Below, piece by piece: positions 8,090 to 17,496 of a DNA stretch of 39,738 nt. The notes under the pieces were generated by a model that had not been told where the DNA came from, ran no database searches, and was given only the letters and a program-made list of their open reading frames with translations. Within the stretch, counting starts at the first letter, position 1, and each line of letters opens with the position of its first letter. Made by a program: the position numbers and the translations under genes. The DNA is from DATAEK01 sp036258055 (GTDB lineage Bacteria > Acidobacteriota > Vicinamibacteria > Vicinamibacterales > 2-12-FULL-66-21), in the NCBI GenBank assembly GCA_036258055.1, contig DATAEK010000234.1, forward strand, positions 1 to 39,738. The letters are read 5' to 3'.

Positions 8090-11000
8090 ATGCCCGTCTC
8101 TGACTCCCTTCGCATCATCGAAAGCTCCGACGCCGGGCAGCGGCTCAGCACTGCGCATGCCTGGGTGTCCGCACGCGCGGCGCGCGGAAATCTCCTGATC
8201 GTTGCGGCGTCGCGCGGCGCGGCCGATGACCTCGCAAGAGCCGTTGCGGTGAATCTCGGCGGCGCGATCGGCCTCCACCGCTTCAGCCTCGCGCAGCTGG
8301 CAGCGCGACTTGCGGCACCCGTGCTCGCTCAACGCGGCATCGCCCCCGTGACGTTCATCGGATCCGAGGCAGTCGCGGCTCGCGCGACGTTCGAGGTCCG
8401 GCGCGAGCACGAGCTCCAATACTTCGAGCCGGTTGCGGGCACCCCGGGCTTTCCTCGCGCGCTGGCGCGAACGCTCCACGAGATCATGCTCGCCAACGTC
8501 AAGGGCCCGGCGCTCGCGGGCTTGCCGCTCGGCGGGTCCGACCTCGCTCTGCTCCTCGAGCGCTTCGAAGCGCAGTTCGACGCGGCCGCGGCCACCGATC
8601 GCGCGACGCTCTTCGAAGCGGCGGCCGAAGCGGTCGGCTCGATCGCGGGCACCCCGCTCCTTTTGCTCGACGTGCCGATGGACTCCGCGATCGAGTTCGG
8701 CTTCGTCAAGCGACTGATCGGTGCGGCCTCGGAGGCGCTCGTGACCGTGCCGTTCGGCGATCTGAACGCGCTCGATCGACTCCGGCCGCTCGCTCGCATC
8801 GAGGTGCTGGAGCCGCCGGGCGAAGGCGATCTGACGGCGCTGCGCCGCTATCTCTTTGCGACGAAGCAGCCGCCCGAGCGGAAGCCGCGTGGCGACGTGC
8901 GGCTGTTCTCGGCGCCAGGAGAGGGTCGCGAGTGCATCGAGATCGCGCGGCGCATTCTCGACGAGGTGCGCGCCGGCGCCCGCTTCGACGAGATTGCGGT
9001 GTACCTGCGATCGCCGCGTGAGTACGTCGGCCTCCTCGAGCACGCCTTCGCCCGCGCCGGCATCGAGGCCTGGTTCGATCGCGGAACACGCCGCCCCCAT
9101 CCATCAGGCCGCGCGTTTCTGGCAGTCCTGAGCTGCGCCGTCGAACGCTTGTCCGCCGCGCGCTTCGCGGAGTACCTGTCCCTCTCGCAAGTCCCCGACG
9201 TCACGCCATCGCATCCTCAGCCGGACTCACCGCCTCCGTCTGACGACTTTCTGAGTGGCTTCTCTGGAATCGAGACGGCTCCCGACGCGCCGGAACCTCC
9301 CGGCAGCGAACCCGACGGCGACGCCTCAGACGATGCGGCGGTGGTCGCCGGCACGCTGCGAGCGCCGTGGAAGTGGGAGCAGCTCATCGTCGAATCCGCG
9401 GTCATCGGCGGCGATCCGGCGCGCTGGCACCGCCGCCTTGCCGGCATGGCCGAACAGTACCAAGGGCTGATCAACGAGGAGCTGCGCGAGGACCCGGACT
9501 CCCCGCGGCTGCTGCGTCTCCGCCGGGACATGCGCAACCTGAAACACCTTCGCGAGTTCGCGCTGCCGATCGTCGACGCGCTCGCGGCGTGGCCGCTGGC
9601 TGCGACGTGGAACGACTGGCTCGATCGGTTCGAGGCGCTGGCGCCGCGCGTTCTTCGCAAGCCCGCGCGCGTCCTCCGCGTCGTCGGCGAGCTGCGGCCG
9701 ATGGGCGTCATCGGACCGGTCACGCTGGAGGAAGCGCGCGACGTGTTGCGCGATCGCCTGACGACGCTCGACGAGCACCCACCCGTCCATCGATACGGGC
9801 GCGTGTTCGTGGGAAGCCCTCATCAGGCGCGCGGCCGCGCGTTCCGACTCGTGTTCGTGCCCGGTCTGGCGGAACGCATGTTCCCGCAGAAGCCGCGCGA
9901 GGATCCGATGCTGCTCGACGAGGAAATGCGGGCGCCGCTCGGCGCCGGTCTGGCGATGCAGGACGATCGCGCCAAGACCGAGCGACTGCTGCTCCGGCTC
10001 GCCGTGGGCTCCGCGACCGACCGGCTGTGGCTGTCGTATCCACGGATCGACGTTGGTGGCGCGCGCCCGCGCGTCCCGTCGTTCTACGTCCTCGACGTGA
10101 TGCGCGCCATCACCGGGCACATCCCGAATCACGAGGACCTGCAGCGCGAGGCGGCGGCGCGCGGCGGCGCCCGGCTCGACTGGCCGGCGCCGGACCATCC
10201 AGACAAATCCATCGACGATGTCGAGCACGATCTGTCCACGTTGCGCCAGCTGATCGAGGTCCCGGATCGAACGCGGGTCCGCGGTCATGCGCACTACCTG
10301 CTGCGCCTCAACGACGCGCTGCGCCGGTCGGTGACGACGCGGTGGGCGCGCGCGCGATCGCGATGGCTCCCGCAGGACGGCCTCGTCCGCGTGACCCCTG
10401 CGACCGCTCCGATGCTCGCAACACAGCGGCTGAACGCCCGGCCGTACTCACTGTCCGCACTGCAGAAGTTCTCCACGTGTCCGTATCAGTTCGTGCTCTC
10501 GGCGATCTACAGACTGGAGCCCAATGAAGAGCCGGAGCCACTGCAGCGGCTCGATCCACTGATGCGTGGCGCGCTGTTCCACGAGGTGCAGGCTGGCGTC
10601 TTTCGCGAGCTCCACGCTGACGGCCGTCTGCCGCTGACGCCGCCGGGGGTTCCACACGCGCTCGGCGTACTCGCGCGTGTTCTCTCACGTGTCGCCGCCG
10701 AATACGAAGAGCGTCTCGCGCCGGCCATTCAGCGCGTGTGGCAGCAGGAAATCGCGGCGCTCGGCCGCGATCTGCGGGTCTGGATGCGCAAGCTGCCGGA
10801 GTCGGCGGACTGGGTTCCCGAGTACTTCGAGTACAGCTTCGGCCTCTCCGACGAGGGTCGCGATCCGCGCAGCGTGCGCGAGCCGGTCCTCATCGACGGA
10901 CGGTTCCTGTTGCGCGGATCGGTCGATCTCGTCGAGACTCGCCCGGGCTCGCAGGAGCTGCGCATCACCGATCACAAGACCGGACGCAATCGCACGACGC

Positions 11001-11353
11001 CGCGGACGGTGATCGGTGGTGGGGGCACGCTGCAACCCGTCGTCTACGGCCTCGTCGTCGAAGAAACGTTGAAGCGACCCGTGACGGCGGGGCGGCTCTT
11101 CTACTGCACCGCCGCCGGCGGTTTCGCCGAGCACGTGATTCCGCTTTCGGCGGTCAACCGTCGCGCGGGAGTCGAAGCGCTCGAGATTGTCGACCGCGCC
11201 ATCGAGCTCGGGTTTCTTCCTGCCGCGCCGGCTGAGCGCGCCTGTGCCTGGTGCGACTTCCGCCCGGTGTGCGGTCCGGACGAGCCGAAGCACGCCGCGC
11301 GAAAACCAGCGGATCTGCTCGGTGACCTCGCCGCGCTCAGGGAGATGCCATGA
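8090..11353 (+). CDS. addB: AddB-like PD-(D/E)XK nuclease subunit with Fe-S cluster
   Basis: About 1087 residues; the partner of the downstream AddA-like protein in double-strand-break end processing for RecA recombination. The C-terminal nuclease is clear: GSVDLVE and ITDHKTGR supply the Asp and Asp-x-Lys metal/catalytic residues. A split Fe-S motif staples it: Cys797 (FSTCPYQF) and Cys1052, Cys1055 and Cys1061 (CAWCDFRPVC). The N-terminal helicase-like part lacks a P-loop: the expected Walker A region reads IVAASRGAADDLAR, without GKT, so it should not hydrolyse ATP. An acidic Pro/Ser-rich insert occurs near residues 372-417. ATG 8090 is preferred to GTG 8054 because GAAAGG precedes it by about 6 nt. 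The ATGA overlap with the next gene implies coupled translation. Divergence from model AddB makes the gene name tentative. Confidence 0.82.
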   Translation: MPVSDSLRIIESSDAGQRLSTAHAWVSARAARGNLLIVAASRGAADDLARAVAVNLGGAIGLHRFSLAQLAARLAAPVLAQRGIAPVTFIGSEAVAARATFEVRREHELQYFEPVAGTPGFPRALARTLHEIMLANVKGPALAGLPLGGSDLALLLERFEAQFDAAAATDRATLFEAAAEAVGSIAGTPLLLLDVPMDSAIEFGFVKRLIGAASEALVTVPFGDLNALDRLRPLARIEVLEPPGEGDLTALRRYLFATKQPPERKPRGDVRLFSAPGEGRECIEIARRILDEVRAGARFDEIAVYLRSPREYVGLLEHAFARAGIEAWFDRGTRRPHPSGRAFLAVLSCAVERLSAARFAEYLSLSQVPDVTPSHPQPDSPPPSDDFLSGFSGIETAPDAPEPPGSEPDGDASDDAAVVAGTLRAPWKWEQLIVESAVIGGDPARWHRRLAGMAEQYQGLINEELREDPDSPRLLRLRRDMRNLKHLREFALPIVDALAAWPLAATWNDWLDRFEALAPRVLRKPARVLRVVGELRPMGVIGPVTLEEARDVLRDRLTTLDEHPPVHRYGRVFVGSPHQARGRAFRLVFVPGLAERMFPQKPREDPMLLDEEMRAPLGAGLAMQDDRAKTERLLLRLAVGSATDRLWLSYPRIDVGGARPRVPSFYVLDVMRAITGHIPNHEDLQREAAARGGARLDWPAPDHPDKSIDDVEHDLSTLRQLIEVPDRTRVRGHAHYLLRLNDALRRSVTTRWARARSRWLPQDGLVRVTPATAPMLATQRLNARPYSLSALQKFSTCPYQFVLSAIYRLEPNEEPEPLQRLDPLMRGALFHEVQAGVFRELHADGRLPLTPPGVPHALGVLARVLSRVAAEYEERLAPAIQRVWQQEIAALGRDLRVWMRKLPESADWVPEYFEYSFGLSDEGRDPRSVREPVLIDGRFLLRGSVDLVETRPGSQELRITDHKTGRNRTTPRTVIGGGGTLQPVVYGLVVEETLKRPVTAGRLFYCTAAGGFAEHVIPLSAVNRRAGVEALEIVDRAIELGFLPAAPAERACAWCDFRPVCGPDEPKHAARKPADLLGDLAALREMP

Positions 11354-14300
11354 GCGTCGCGCCGCGCACGGACAAACAGGCCAGGAACATCATCGCTACT
11401 GCCCTCGACGACACGCTCATCGTCGAAGCCGCCGCGGGCACGGGCAAGACAACTGAGCTCGTCGGACGGATCGTCACGATCCTCGCGGACGGGCGCGCGA
11501 AGGTCGGTGAGATTGTCGCCGTGACGTTCACCGAGAAGGCCGCCGGCGAGCTGAAACTGCGCCTGCGCGAGCGTCTCGATCGCGCTCGTGCGGTCGAGGC
11601 CGCCGACTCGGGCCGGCGGCAGCGGCTCGATCTGGCGTTGAAGGGTCTGGAGGAGGCCCACGTCAGCACGATTCACGGATTCTGCGCGGACCTTCTGCGC
11701 GAGCGCCCGGTCGAGGCCGGGGTGGATCCGCTGTTCGAAGTGCTCACCGAGCCATCGTCGGCGCGACTGTTCGACGATGCGTTCGGACGATGGCTGCAAG
11801 AGCAGTTGGCGAGCCCGCCGGAAGGCGTCAGGCGCGCGTTGCGGCGGACGTCGTTTGGCGGTGATGACGGGCCGATCGATCGCCTGCGATCGGCGGCCTG
11901 GGAGCTCGCACAATGGCGGGACTTCACCGGCCAGTGGATGCGCGAGGCGTTCGACCGTCACGCGGAGATTCGGGCGGCCGTCGGCGTCCTGCACGAGTTC
12001 GCGAAGCTCACTCGCGATCCCGGGTCGAAGAACGACCCGCTTTTCAGCGGCACCGAGCCGGTACGGCGACTGAGCGACGAGATCTCACTCCAGCAAGAGT
12101 TTGGCGACCTCGACGTCGAGCCGGATCTCGACGGATGGGAAGCGGCGCTCGTGGACCTCTCACGCGATCGCATTCTCGCGACGGCGAAGAGCGGCCGTGG
12201 AAACTGGTATCGCACCGGCGTCTCACGCGACGCTGTACTCGCCGCCCGCGACGCATTCCGGGCACGGCTCGATCAGTTTCGTCTGGCTGCGGATGCTGAT
12301 CTTGCGGCGCTCCTGCAGCAGGAGCTCGCGGGTGCGATCGAGCGTTACGAGGCGTTGAAAGCCAAGGCGGGCGCGCTCGACTTCCTCGATCTCCTGCTCG
12401 GCGCGCGAAACCTCGTGCGCGACAACCCCTCGGTGCGGCGCGGCTTTCAGTCGCGGTTCAAGCGGATCTTCGTCGACGAGTTCCAAGACACCGACCCGTT
12501 GCAGGCCGAGATCCTGCTCCTGCTCGCTGCAGACAATTCGGAGGAGACCGACTGGCGTCAGGCCAGGCCGGTTCCGGGACGCCTTTTCCTGGTCGGCGAT
12601 CCGAAGCAGTCGATCTATCGGTTCCGTCGCGCCGACGTTGGAGTCTACCGCGAGGTCTGCCGTCAACTCGAGCGGCTCGGAGCGGTCGTGGTGCACCTGA
12701 CGACCAGCTTCCGCAGCGTGCCCGAGATCCAGGCGTGCGTGAACGGCGCGTTCGCACCGATCCTGACCGGCGACGACACGACGCTGCAGGCGCCGTACGT
12801 GCCGCTTGCGCGCCACCGGCACGCGCTGCCGAACCAACCGGCCATCGTCGCGCTGCCGGTGCCGGAGCCGTACGCGAAGCGCTACATCGCCGGCATGGCG
12901 ATCGAGAAGTCGCTGCCGGTCGCCGTCGGTGCGCTCGTCGACTGGATCGTCAACAACAGCAAGTGGATGGTGACCGAGCGCAGCGGCACGGCCCCTGTCC
13001 CCGTGGCCGCGAAGCACGTGTGCCTGCTGTTCCGCCGGTTCATCAGCTTCCGGACGGACATGACGCGGGCCTACGTCGAAGCACTCGAGGCGCGGGGCAT
13101 TCCCCACGTCCTCGTCGGCGGGCGGGCGTTTCACGAGCGCGAGGAGGTCGAAGCGATCCGCGCGGCACTGGCGGCGATCGAGTGGCCCGACGACGAGCTG
13201 TCGATCTTCGCGACGTTACGGGGACCGTTCTTCGCGATCGGCGACGAAGAGCTGCTCGAGTGGGCACATCGTTTCGGTACGCGTGGACCCGGCGGATTCC
13301 GGCGTCAGGGCTTCCATCCGTTCCGAGTGCCGGCCATCTTCGACGGCGACCCGCCCGCTGACGTCGAACACCTGCGGCCGATTGCGACGTCACTCGCGTT
13401 GTTGAAACGGCTGCACCGACGACGGAACTACGTGCCGGTGGCCGAAACGCTGCACGAGCTGCTCGGCGCCACGCGCGCCCACGTGGGTTTTGCATTACGG
13501 AGCGGCGGCGAGCAGGCGCTTGCCAACGTACTGCACGTCGCCGAGCTCGCGCGCCAGTACGAGCTCGACGGCGGGATCTCGTTCCGCGGATTCGTCGACG
13601 AGCTGCGGGCGGAGGCGGACACCGCGCAGGCCGCGGAAGCGCCCATCCTGGAAGAAGACAGTGACGGCGTCCGGATGATGACCGTCCACAAAGCCAAAGG
13701 ACTCGAGTTCCCGATCGTCATCCTCGCGGATCTCACGTGCAAGCTGTCACGGGCGGAAGCGGGCCGCTGGATCGATGCGGAACGCGGCATCTGCGCGTTG
13801 AAGCTCAGTGGCTGGGCGCCGAGGGACCTGATCCTCCACGACGCCGAGGAGTCCGCGCGCGAACGGGCCGAAGGTGAGCGGCTTGCCTACGTGGCCGCGA
13901 CACGCGCGCGTGACGTCCTGGTCGTGCCCGTCATCGGTGACGACGTGTTCGAGGGAGGCTGGCTCGATCCCTTGATGCCCGCCGTGCATCCCCCGCACGC
14001 AGCTCGTCGGCAGGGGCAGCCCGCAGCGGGATGCCCGTCGTTCCCATCGAAGGACAGCGTGCTGACGCGGCCTGACGGCGATCCCGCGAAGGCGGAGACG
14101 GTGTCTCCTGGGTGTTACGACTTCGACGTGCCGGCGATCACTGGTGAGCACGGCACGTCGCCGGCCGACCGATACTCGGTCGTCTGGTGGGATCCACACC
14201 AGCTCGCGCTCGATGCGCCCCCGCCCGTGGGCCTGCGCCGCGACGATCTCATCGCGAAGGATGGTGACCAGGCGGGTGTCGAGTCGCGGCTTGCGGCGTA

Positions 14301-14907
14301 CCGCGCGTGGCAGGCAGCGCGATCCACCGCCGTTGCCAATGCCGCCGTGCCGTCGCTCGACGTGCGCACTGCTACGGACGTCGCCCGTCACACGCCGCTG
14401 CTCGACCAGACGGACGGCGATACTGAAGTGCCACTCGTCGACCTCTCGTCGGGTGCGCCCCGTCCGTTCGGCCCGCGATTCGGATCGCTCGTCCACGCGA
14501 CGCTCGCAACGGTGGCGCTCGATGCCACGCCTGATGCCATCGCGCACGTCGCCCGGACACAGGGCCGGATCCTCGTCTGCAGCGAGGATGAAGTGGTGGC
14601 GGCCTCACACGCCGTCGCCGCCGCGCTGCAGCATCCTCTATTCGATCGCGCGCGCGCGGCCGCCGCGGACGGCCGGTGCCACCGCGAGCTGCCTGTGCTC
14701 TGGCGCGCGCCGGAGGGGTCATTGATCGAAGGAACGGTCGACCTCGCGTTCGAGGAGGAGCCAGGAACAATCACGGTCCTGGACTTCAAGACGGACCGTG
14801 AGCTGTCCGACGATCTCGATCAGTATCGGCGCCAGCTGACGATCTACTGCCGCGCGCTGTCGCAGTTGCGGGGGATGCGTGCGGTGGGAGTGTTGATGAA
14901 AGTGTGA
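11350..14907 (+). CDS. addA: AddA-like UvrD/RecB-family helicase-nuclease
   Basis: 1185 residues, superfamily 1A helicase with a C-terminal RecB-type nuclease. Seen in order: Walker A AAAGTGKTT (Lys33), motif Ia VTFTEKAAGELK, motif II VDEFQDTDPLQ (Asp376-Glu377), motif III LVGDPKQSIYRFRRAD, motif V MMTVHKAKGLEFP, motif VI AYVAATRARD, and the nuclease residues EGTVDLAFE then VLDFKTD (Asp1145, Lys1147) and YRRQLTIY. The 1150-1250 length is normal for AddA. AGGGAG at 11339-11344 is a good ribosome site inside the end of the AddB-like gene, with a 4-nt overlap (11350-11353). Together they form an AddAB-type enzyme; no recD-like gene lies nearby. It ends 10 nt from the convergent permease gene. 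Confidence 0.9.
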   Translation: MSVAPRTDKQARNIIATALDDTLIVEAAAGTGKTTELVGRIVTILADGRAKVGEIVAVTFTEKAAGELKLRLRERLDRARAVEAADSGRRQRLDLALKGLEEAHVSTIHGFCADLLRERPVEAGVDPLFEVLTEPSSARLFDDAFGRWLQEQLASPPEGVRRALRRTSFGGDDGPIDRLRSAAWELAQWRDFTGQWMREAFDRHAEIRAAVGVLHEFAKLTRDPGSKNDPLFSGTEPVRRLSDEISLQQEFGDLDVEPDLDGWEAALVDLSRDRILATAKSGRGNWYRTGVSRDAVLAARDAFRARLDQFRLAADADLAALLQQELAGAIERYEALKAKAGALDFLDLLLGARNLVRDNPSVRRGFQSRFKRIFVDEFQDTDPLQAEILLLLAADNSEETDWRQARPVPGRLFLVGDPKQSIYRFRRADVGVYREVCRQLERLGAVVVHLTTSFRSVPEIQACVNGAFAPILTGDDTTLQAPYVPLARHRHALPNQPAIVALPVPEPYAKRYIAGMAIEKSLPVAVGALVDWIVNNSKWMVTERSGTAPVPVAAKHVCLLFRRFISFRTDMTRAYVEALEARGIPHVLVGGRAFHEREEVEAIRAALAAIEWPDDELSIFATLRGPFFAIGDEELLEWAHRFGTRGPGGFRRQGFHPFRVPAIFDGDPPADVEHLRPIATSLALLKRLHRRRNYVPVAETLHELLGATRAHVGFALRSGGEQALANVLHVAELARQYELDGGISFRGFVDELRAEADTAQAAEAPILEEDSDGVRMMTVHKAKGLEFPIVILADLTCKLSRAEAGRWIDAERGICALKLSGWAPRDLILHDAEESARERAEGERLAYVAATRARDVLVVPVIGDDVFEGGWLDPLMPAVHPPHAARRQGQPAAGCPSFPSKDSVLTRPDGDPAKAETVSPGCYDFDVPAITGEHGTSPADRYSVVWWDPHQLALDAPPPVGLRRDDLIAKDGDQAGVESRLAAYRAWQAARSTAVANAAVPSLDVRTATDVARHTPLLDQTDGDTEVPLVDLSSGAPRPFGPRFGSLVHATLATVALDATPDAIAHVARTQGRILVCSEDEVVAASHAVAAALQHPLFDRARAAAADGRCHRELPVLWRAPEGSLIEGTVDLAFEEEPGTITVLDFKTDRELSDDLDQYRRQLTIYCRALSQLRGMRAVGVLMKV

Positions 14908-14917
14908 ACTTGCTTTC

Positions 14918-16198
14918 TCACTCGTAATGCAGGGCGCGGACGGGATCGAGGTTCGCGGCCCGGGCGGCGGGGTAGAGGCCGAAGATCAACCCGATCGCGA
15001 CGGAGACGAAGAACGCGAGCACGATCGAGGTCGTCGTCACGATGGTGGACCAGCCGGCGAGGTAGCCGATGAGCTGCGAGAGGCCGACGCCGATGAGCAC
15101 ACCGATGATTCCGCCGGCCAGAGAGATGATCGTGGTCTCGATGAGGAACTGACGGATCACGTCGCGCTTCTTCGCGCCGATGGCGCGGCGGACACCGATC
15201 TCGCGGGTGCGCTCCATCACGCTGGCCAGCATGATGTTCATGATCCCGATCCCGCCGACGAGCAGCGAGATCGACGCGATCGCCACCATGACCATCTCGA
15301 AGATGCGCTGGGTCCGCCGCTGCTCCGCAAGCAGCTCCGCCGGCGAGACGATCGTGAAATCGCCAGCTCCGCGGTGCGAGACATTCAGGAGGCCGCGCAA
15401 CAGCCCCGACGCCGCGGGTATGTCGGCGCCCGGTTTCATCTGCAGGTAGATGCCGTCGATCTCGTCGCGGTAGCGGCTCGTCGCGTCCTCGAGGCGGAAG
15501 ATCGCGGCGTAGAGGGGCACGTAGATCAGGTTGTTGCGGTCCTGCGCGGGCAACCCGGCAACGTCGGCCTGGACGGTCACCTGCGGGCCGGCAACGCCGA
15601 TGACCTCGAACCACTGCTCGTTGACCTTCACGTGACGGCCGATGGGCTCTTCGACGCCGAACAGCGACGCCGCCGCACCTTCGCCGAGGACGGCCACCGG
15701 GGCGGCTGACGCCGTTTCATCCTGATCGAAGAAACGCCCGTGCACGACTAGCAGGTTCGCGATCGTGACGTAGGCCGGCGTCACGCCGTACACCATCGGC
15801 GGATCGCTCTGCGGCCTCGGCAGAAACTTGCTCGGCGTGAATCGCTTGCGCGGCGTCGACGCGGAGATGCCCTCGAGATTCGCCTGGATGACGCGATAGT
15901 CTTTGAAGTTCAGCCCGGCGGAGAGCTGGCGCACTTTCTGAACGACCTGATAATCGGTCGACTCGCGCGCCTCGACGATCAGATTGCGGACGCCGAGCTG
16001 CTCGATGAAGGCCATGACCTCCTGCTGAGCGCCGGCGCCGATCGACAGCATCGCCACGACCGCCGCGACGCCGAAGATCATCCCCATCATGGTGAGGAAC
16101 GATCGCAGCTTGTGCGCGCGGAGGTTGTCGAGTCCGAGCCGGAGCTCCGGCAGGAAATCCGCCGTCGTCCCCGCGATGCGGCCGCCTTCGACGCTCAT
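14918..16198 (-). CDS. MacB/FtsX-type ABC transporter permease without ATPase domain
   Basis: 426 residues. The N-terminus (LGLDNLRAHKLRSFLTMMGMIFGVAAVVAMLSIG) is the typical first cytoplasmic helix and transmembrane segment of MacB-like permeases. A periplasmic domain of about 220 residues follows, then three membrane segments (about 300-325, 345-375, 385-410) and the characteristic end PAARAANLDPVRALHYE. Unlike E. coli MacB (about 650 residues) it has no fused nucleotide-binding domain. It is the last gene of a four-gene operon, and its start overlaps the preceding adaptor by 4 nt (ATGA at 16195-16198) with a GGGGGA site ahead. The required ATPase must be encoded elsewhere. Such permeases do not channel substrate; in MacAB-type machines they drive adaptor and outer-membrane export by mechanotransmission. 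The substrate is unknown. Confidence 0.88.
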   Translation of the reverse strand: MSVEGGRIAGTTADFLPELRLGLDNLRAHKLRSFLTMMGMIFGVAAVVAMLSIGAGAQQEVMAFIEQLGVRNLIVEARESTDYQVVQKVRQLSAGLNFKDYRVIQANLEGISASTPRKRFTPSKFLPRPQSDPPMVYGVTPAYVTIANLLVVHGRFFDQDETASAAPVAVLGEGAAASLFGVEEPIGRHVKVNEQWFEVIGVAGPQVTVQADVAGLPAQDRNNLIYVPLYAAIFRLEDATSRYRDEIDGIYLQMKPGADIPAASGLLRGLLNVSHRGAGDFTIVSPAELLAEQRRTQRIFEMVMVAIASISLLVGGIGIMNIMLASVMERTREIGVRRAIGAKKRDVIRQFLIETTIISLAGGIIGVLIGVGLSQLIGYLAGWSTIVTTTSIVLAFFVSVAIGLIFGLYPAARAANLDPVRALHYE

Positions 16199-17496
16199 CG
16201 CGGTCCCCCCGCCGGCATCGGCGGCGCGGTCGACGTCGGGGCCGCAGCCTTCGCCGCCGTGGGATCCACGAGCGCGACCTCGGTGCCCTCGGTGAGCCCC
16301 TTGATGACGACGCGGCTCTCGGTCAGGTACTCGACCTTGACCTCACGCTGGTCGAAGCGATCGCCGTTTTTCACGAACACGTGGGTCTTGCCGTTCTTCT
16401 CGAGCACGGCCTGACGCGGTAAGTGGAGCGCGTCGGGAATCTCCTTGCCTTCGATGACAACGCGAGCAGAGGCGCCGGCCTTGAGCCGGGGATCGGGTTT
16501 CTCGAAATCGAAGTTGACGTCGAAGAGGCGCGTGACGCTGGCGCTCTCGAAGAAGGATGCGCGGTTCGCATTGCCCGAGAGCGCGCCAACCCGCGCCTTG
16601 AACGTTTCGCCGGCCAGCGTGTCCACGTACACGACCGCGCTCTCGCCGGTTGTGAGGTTCGTCCGGTCGCTCTCCTCGACTTTGGCGCGCACGTCCATCT
16701 TGCCTACTTCGATGACGTCGATCACCGGGCGGCCCGGCCAGACGGAGTCCCCTTCCCGGTACTCCGGAATGACCATGCCGGGGCCGAACATCATCAGGCC
16801 GTCACGGTTCTCCTTGACCGAGACAATCCCGTCCATCGGTGCCTTGAGCATCAGGCTGTCGATCAGCTGCTGGGCGCGCTGCATCGACAACTGCGCCTTG
16901 TTGCGTTTCTCTTCGACGACAGCGAGCGAGGCCTGATTGGTGGCCGCGCGCGATTTCATGTCCTCTTCGAGCTGGGCGAGGCGGCGGCGCGCTTCTTCGA
17001 GCGACAGCACGTTCTTCTGCGCTTCGATCGCACCCAGGAACTCGTTGCCTGAGGCGTCGAGCTCGCCACGGCGCACGTCGTAGCGCGCTGTCAGGAGCGC
17101 CACGGCGTCCTGCGCGCGTTGCACTTCGGCGTCGGCGCGCATCTTGACGATTTCCTGCTCGGCTTCGGCCAGCTCGGATTTCGCTTGTTCGAGCGCGTAC
17201 TGCTGATCGGAGGGATCGAACTCCACCACGACTTCGCCCGACTTCGCCGGCATCCCGGTCGTCAGCATGTGGACGATTCGCAGCATGCCGCCGACCGGCG
17301 GCGTGACGAGCGTGGTCGTCCGGCCGGCGCGGAGCTCGCCGATCGCATTCACCGCGACCTTGAGCGGGCCCTTGACGACACGCGCCGTCGGAATCGCCGT
17401 GCCGCGGTCCGGCAGCTTGGGCATCGCCATGGCGATCGCGGTCGCAATCGCGATGGCCGCGAGGATGACGGCCGTCCACAGGACGCGCCGCTTCAT
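16195..17496 (-). CDS. HlyD/MacA-type periplasmic adaptor (third of three)
   Basis: 433 residues. One N-terminal membrane segment (VILAAIAIATAIAMAMP, about 9-25), a lipoyl/barrel-sandwich half (AVNAIGELRAGRTTTLVTPPVGG), a coiled-coil hairpin at about 95-220 (YALEQAKSELAEAEQEIVKMR and the return helix NKAQLSMQRAQQLIDSL), the second lipoyl half (LKAPMDGIVSVKEN), a beta-barrel and a membrane-proximal domain. These adaptors bridge an inner-membrane transporter to a TolC-like outer-membrane channel. AGGAGG lies 5 nt before the ATG, inside the end of the previous gene; ATGA overlaps occur on both sides. It is clearly distinct in sequence from the other two adaptors. The short Pro/Ala-rich C-terminal tail looks disordered. 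Confidence 0.88.
   Translation of the reverse strand: MKRRVLWTAVILAAIAIATAIAMAMPKLPDRGTAIPTARVVKGPLKVAVNAIGELRAGRTTTLVTPPVGGMLRIVHMLTTGMPAKSGEVVVEFDPSDQQYALEQAKSELAEAEQEIVKMRADAEVQRAQDAVALLTARYDVRRGELDASGNEFLGAIEAQKNVLSLEEARRRLAQLEEDMKSRAATNQASLAVVEEKRNKAQLSMQRAQQLIDSLMLKAPMDGIVSVKENRDGLMMFGPGMVIPEYREGDSVWPGRPVIDVIEVGKMDVRAKVEESDRTNLTTGESAVVYVDTLAGETFKARVGALSGNANRASFFESASVTRLFDVNFDFEKPDPRLKAGASARVVIEGKEIPDALHLPRQAVLEKNGKTHVFVKNGDRFDQREVKVEYLTESRVVIKGLTEGTEVALVDPTAAKAAAPTSTAPPMPAGGPR

Noticed and set aside
8054..8090. Upstream GTG start for the AddB-like gene
   Set aside because: It lies next to the palindrome without a ribosome site, while ATG 8090 has GAAAGG at good spacing.
6866..9100. 744-codon open frame on the minus strand
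   Set aside because: It runs antisense to the CHAT and AddB-like genes, spans the gap between them, and has Arg/Glu/His-rich text with no motif; a codon-bias artefact of GC-rich DNA.
2701..14907. Whole plus-strand block as one defence island (proteases plus AddAB)
   Set aside because: The AddAB-like pair looks like housekeeping repair, is separated by a 258-nt gap, and the CHAT protein appears secreted; no nuclease effector, toxin or CRISPR feature links them.
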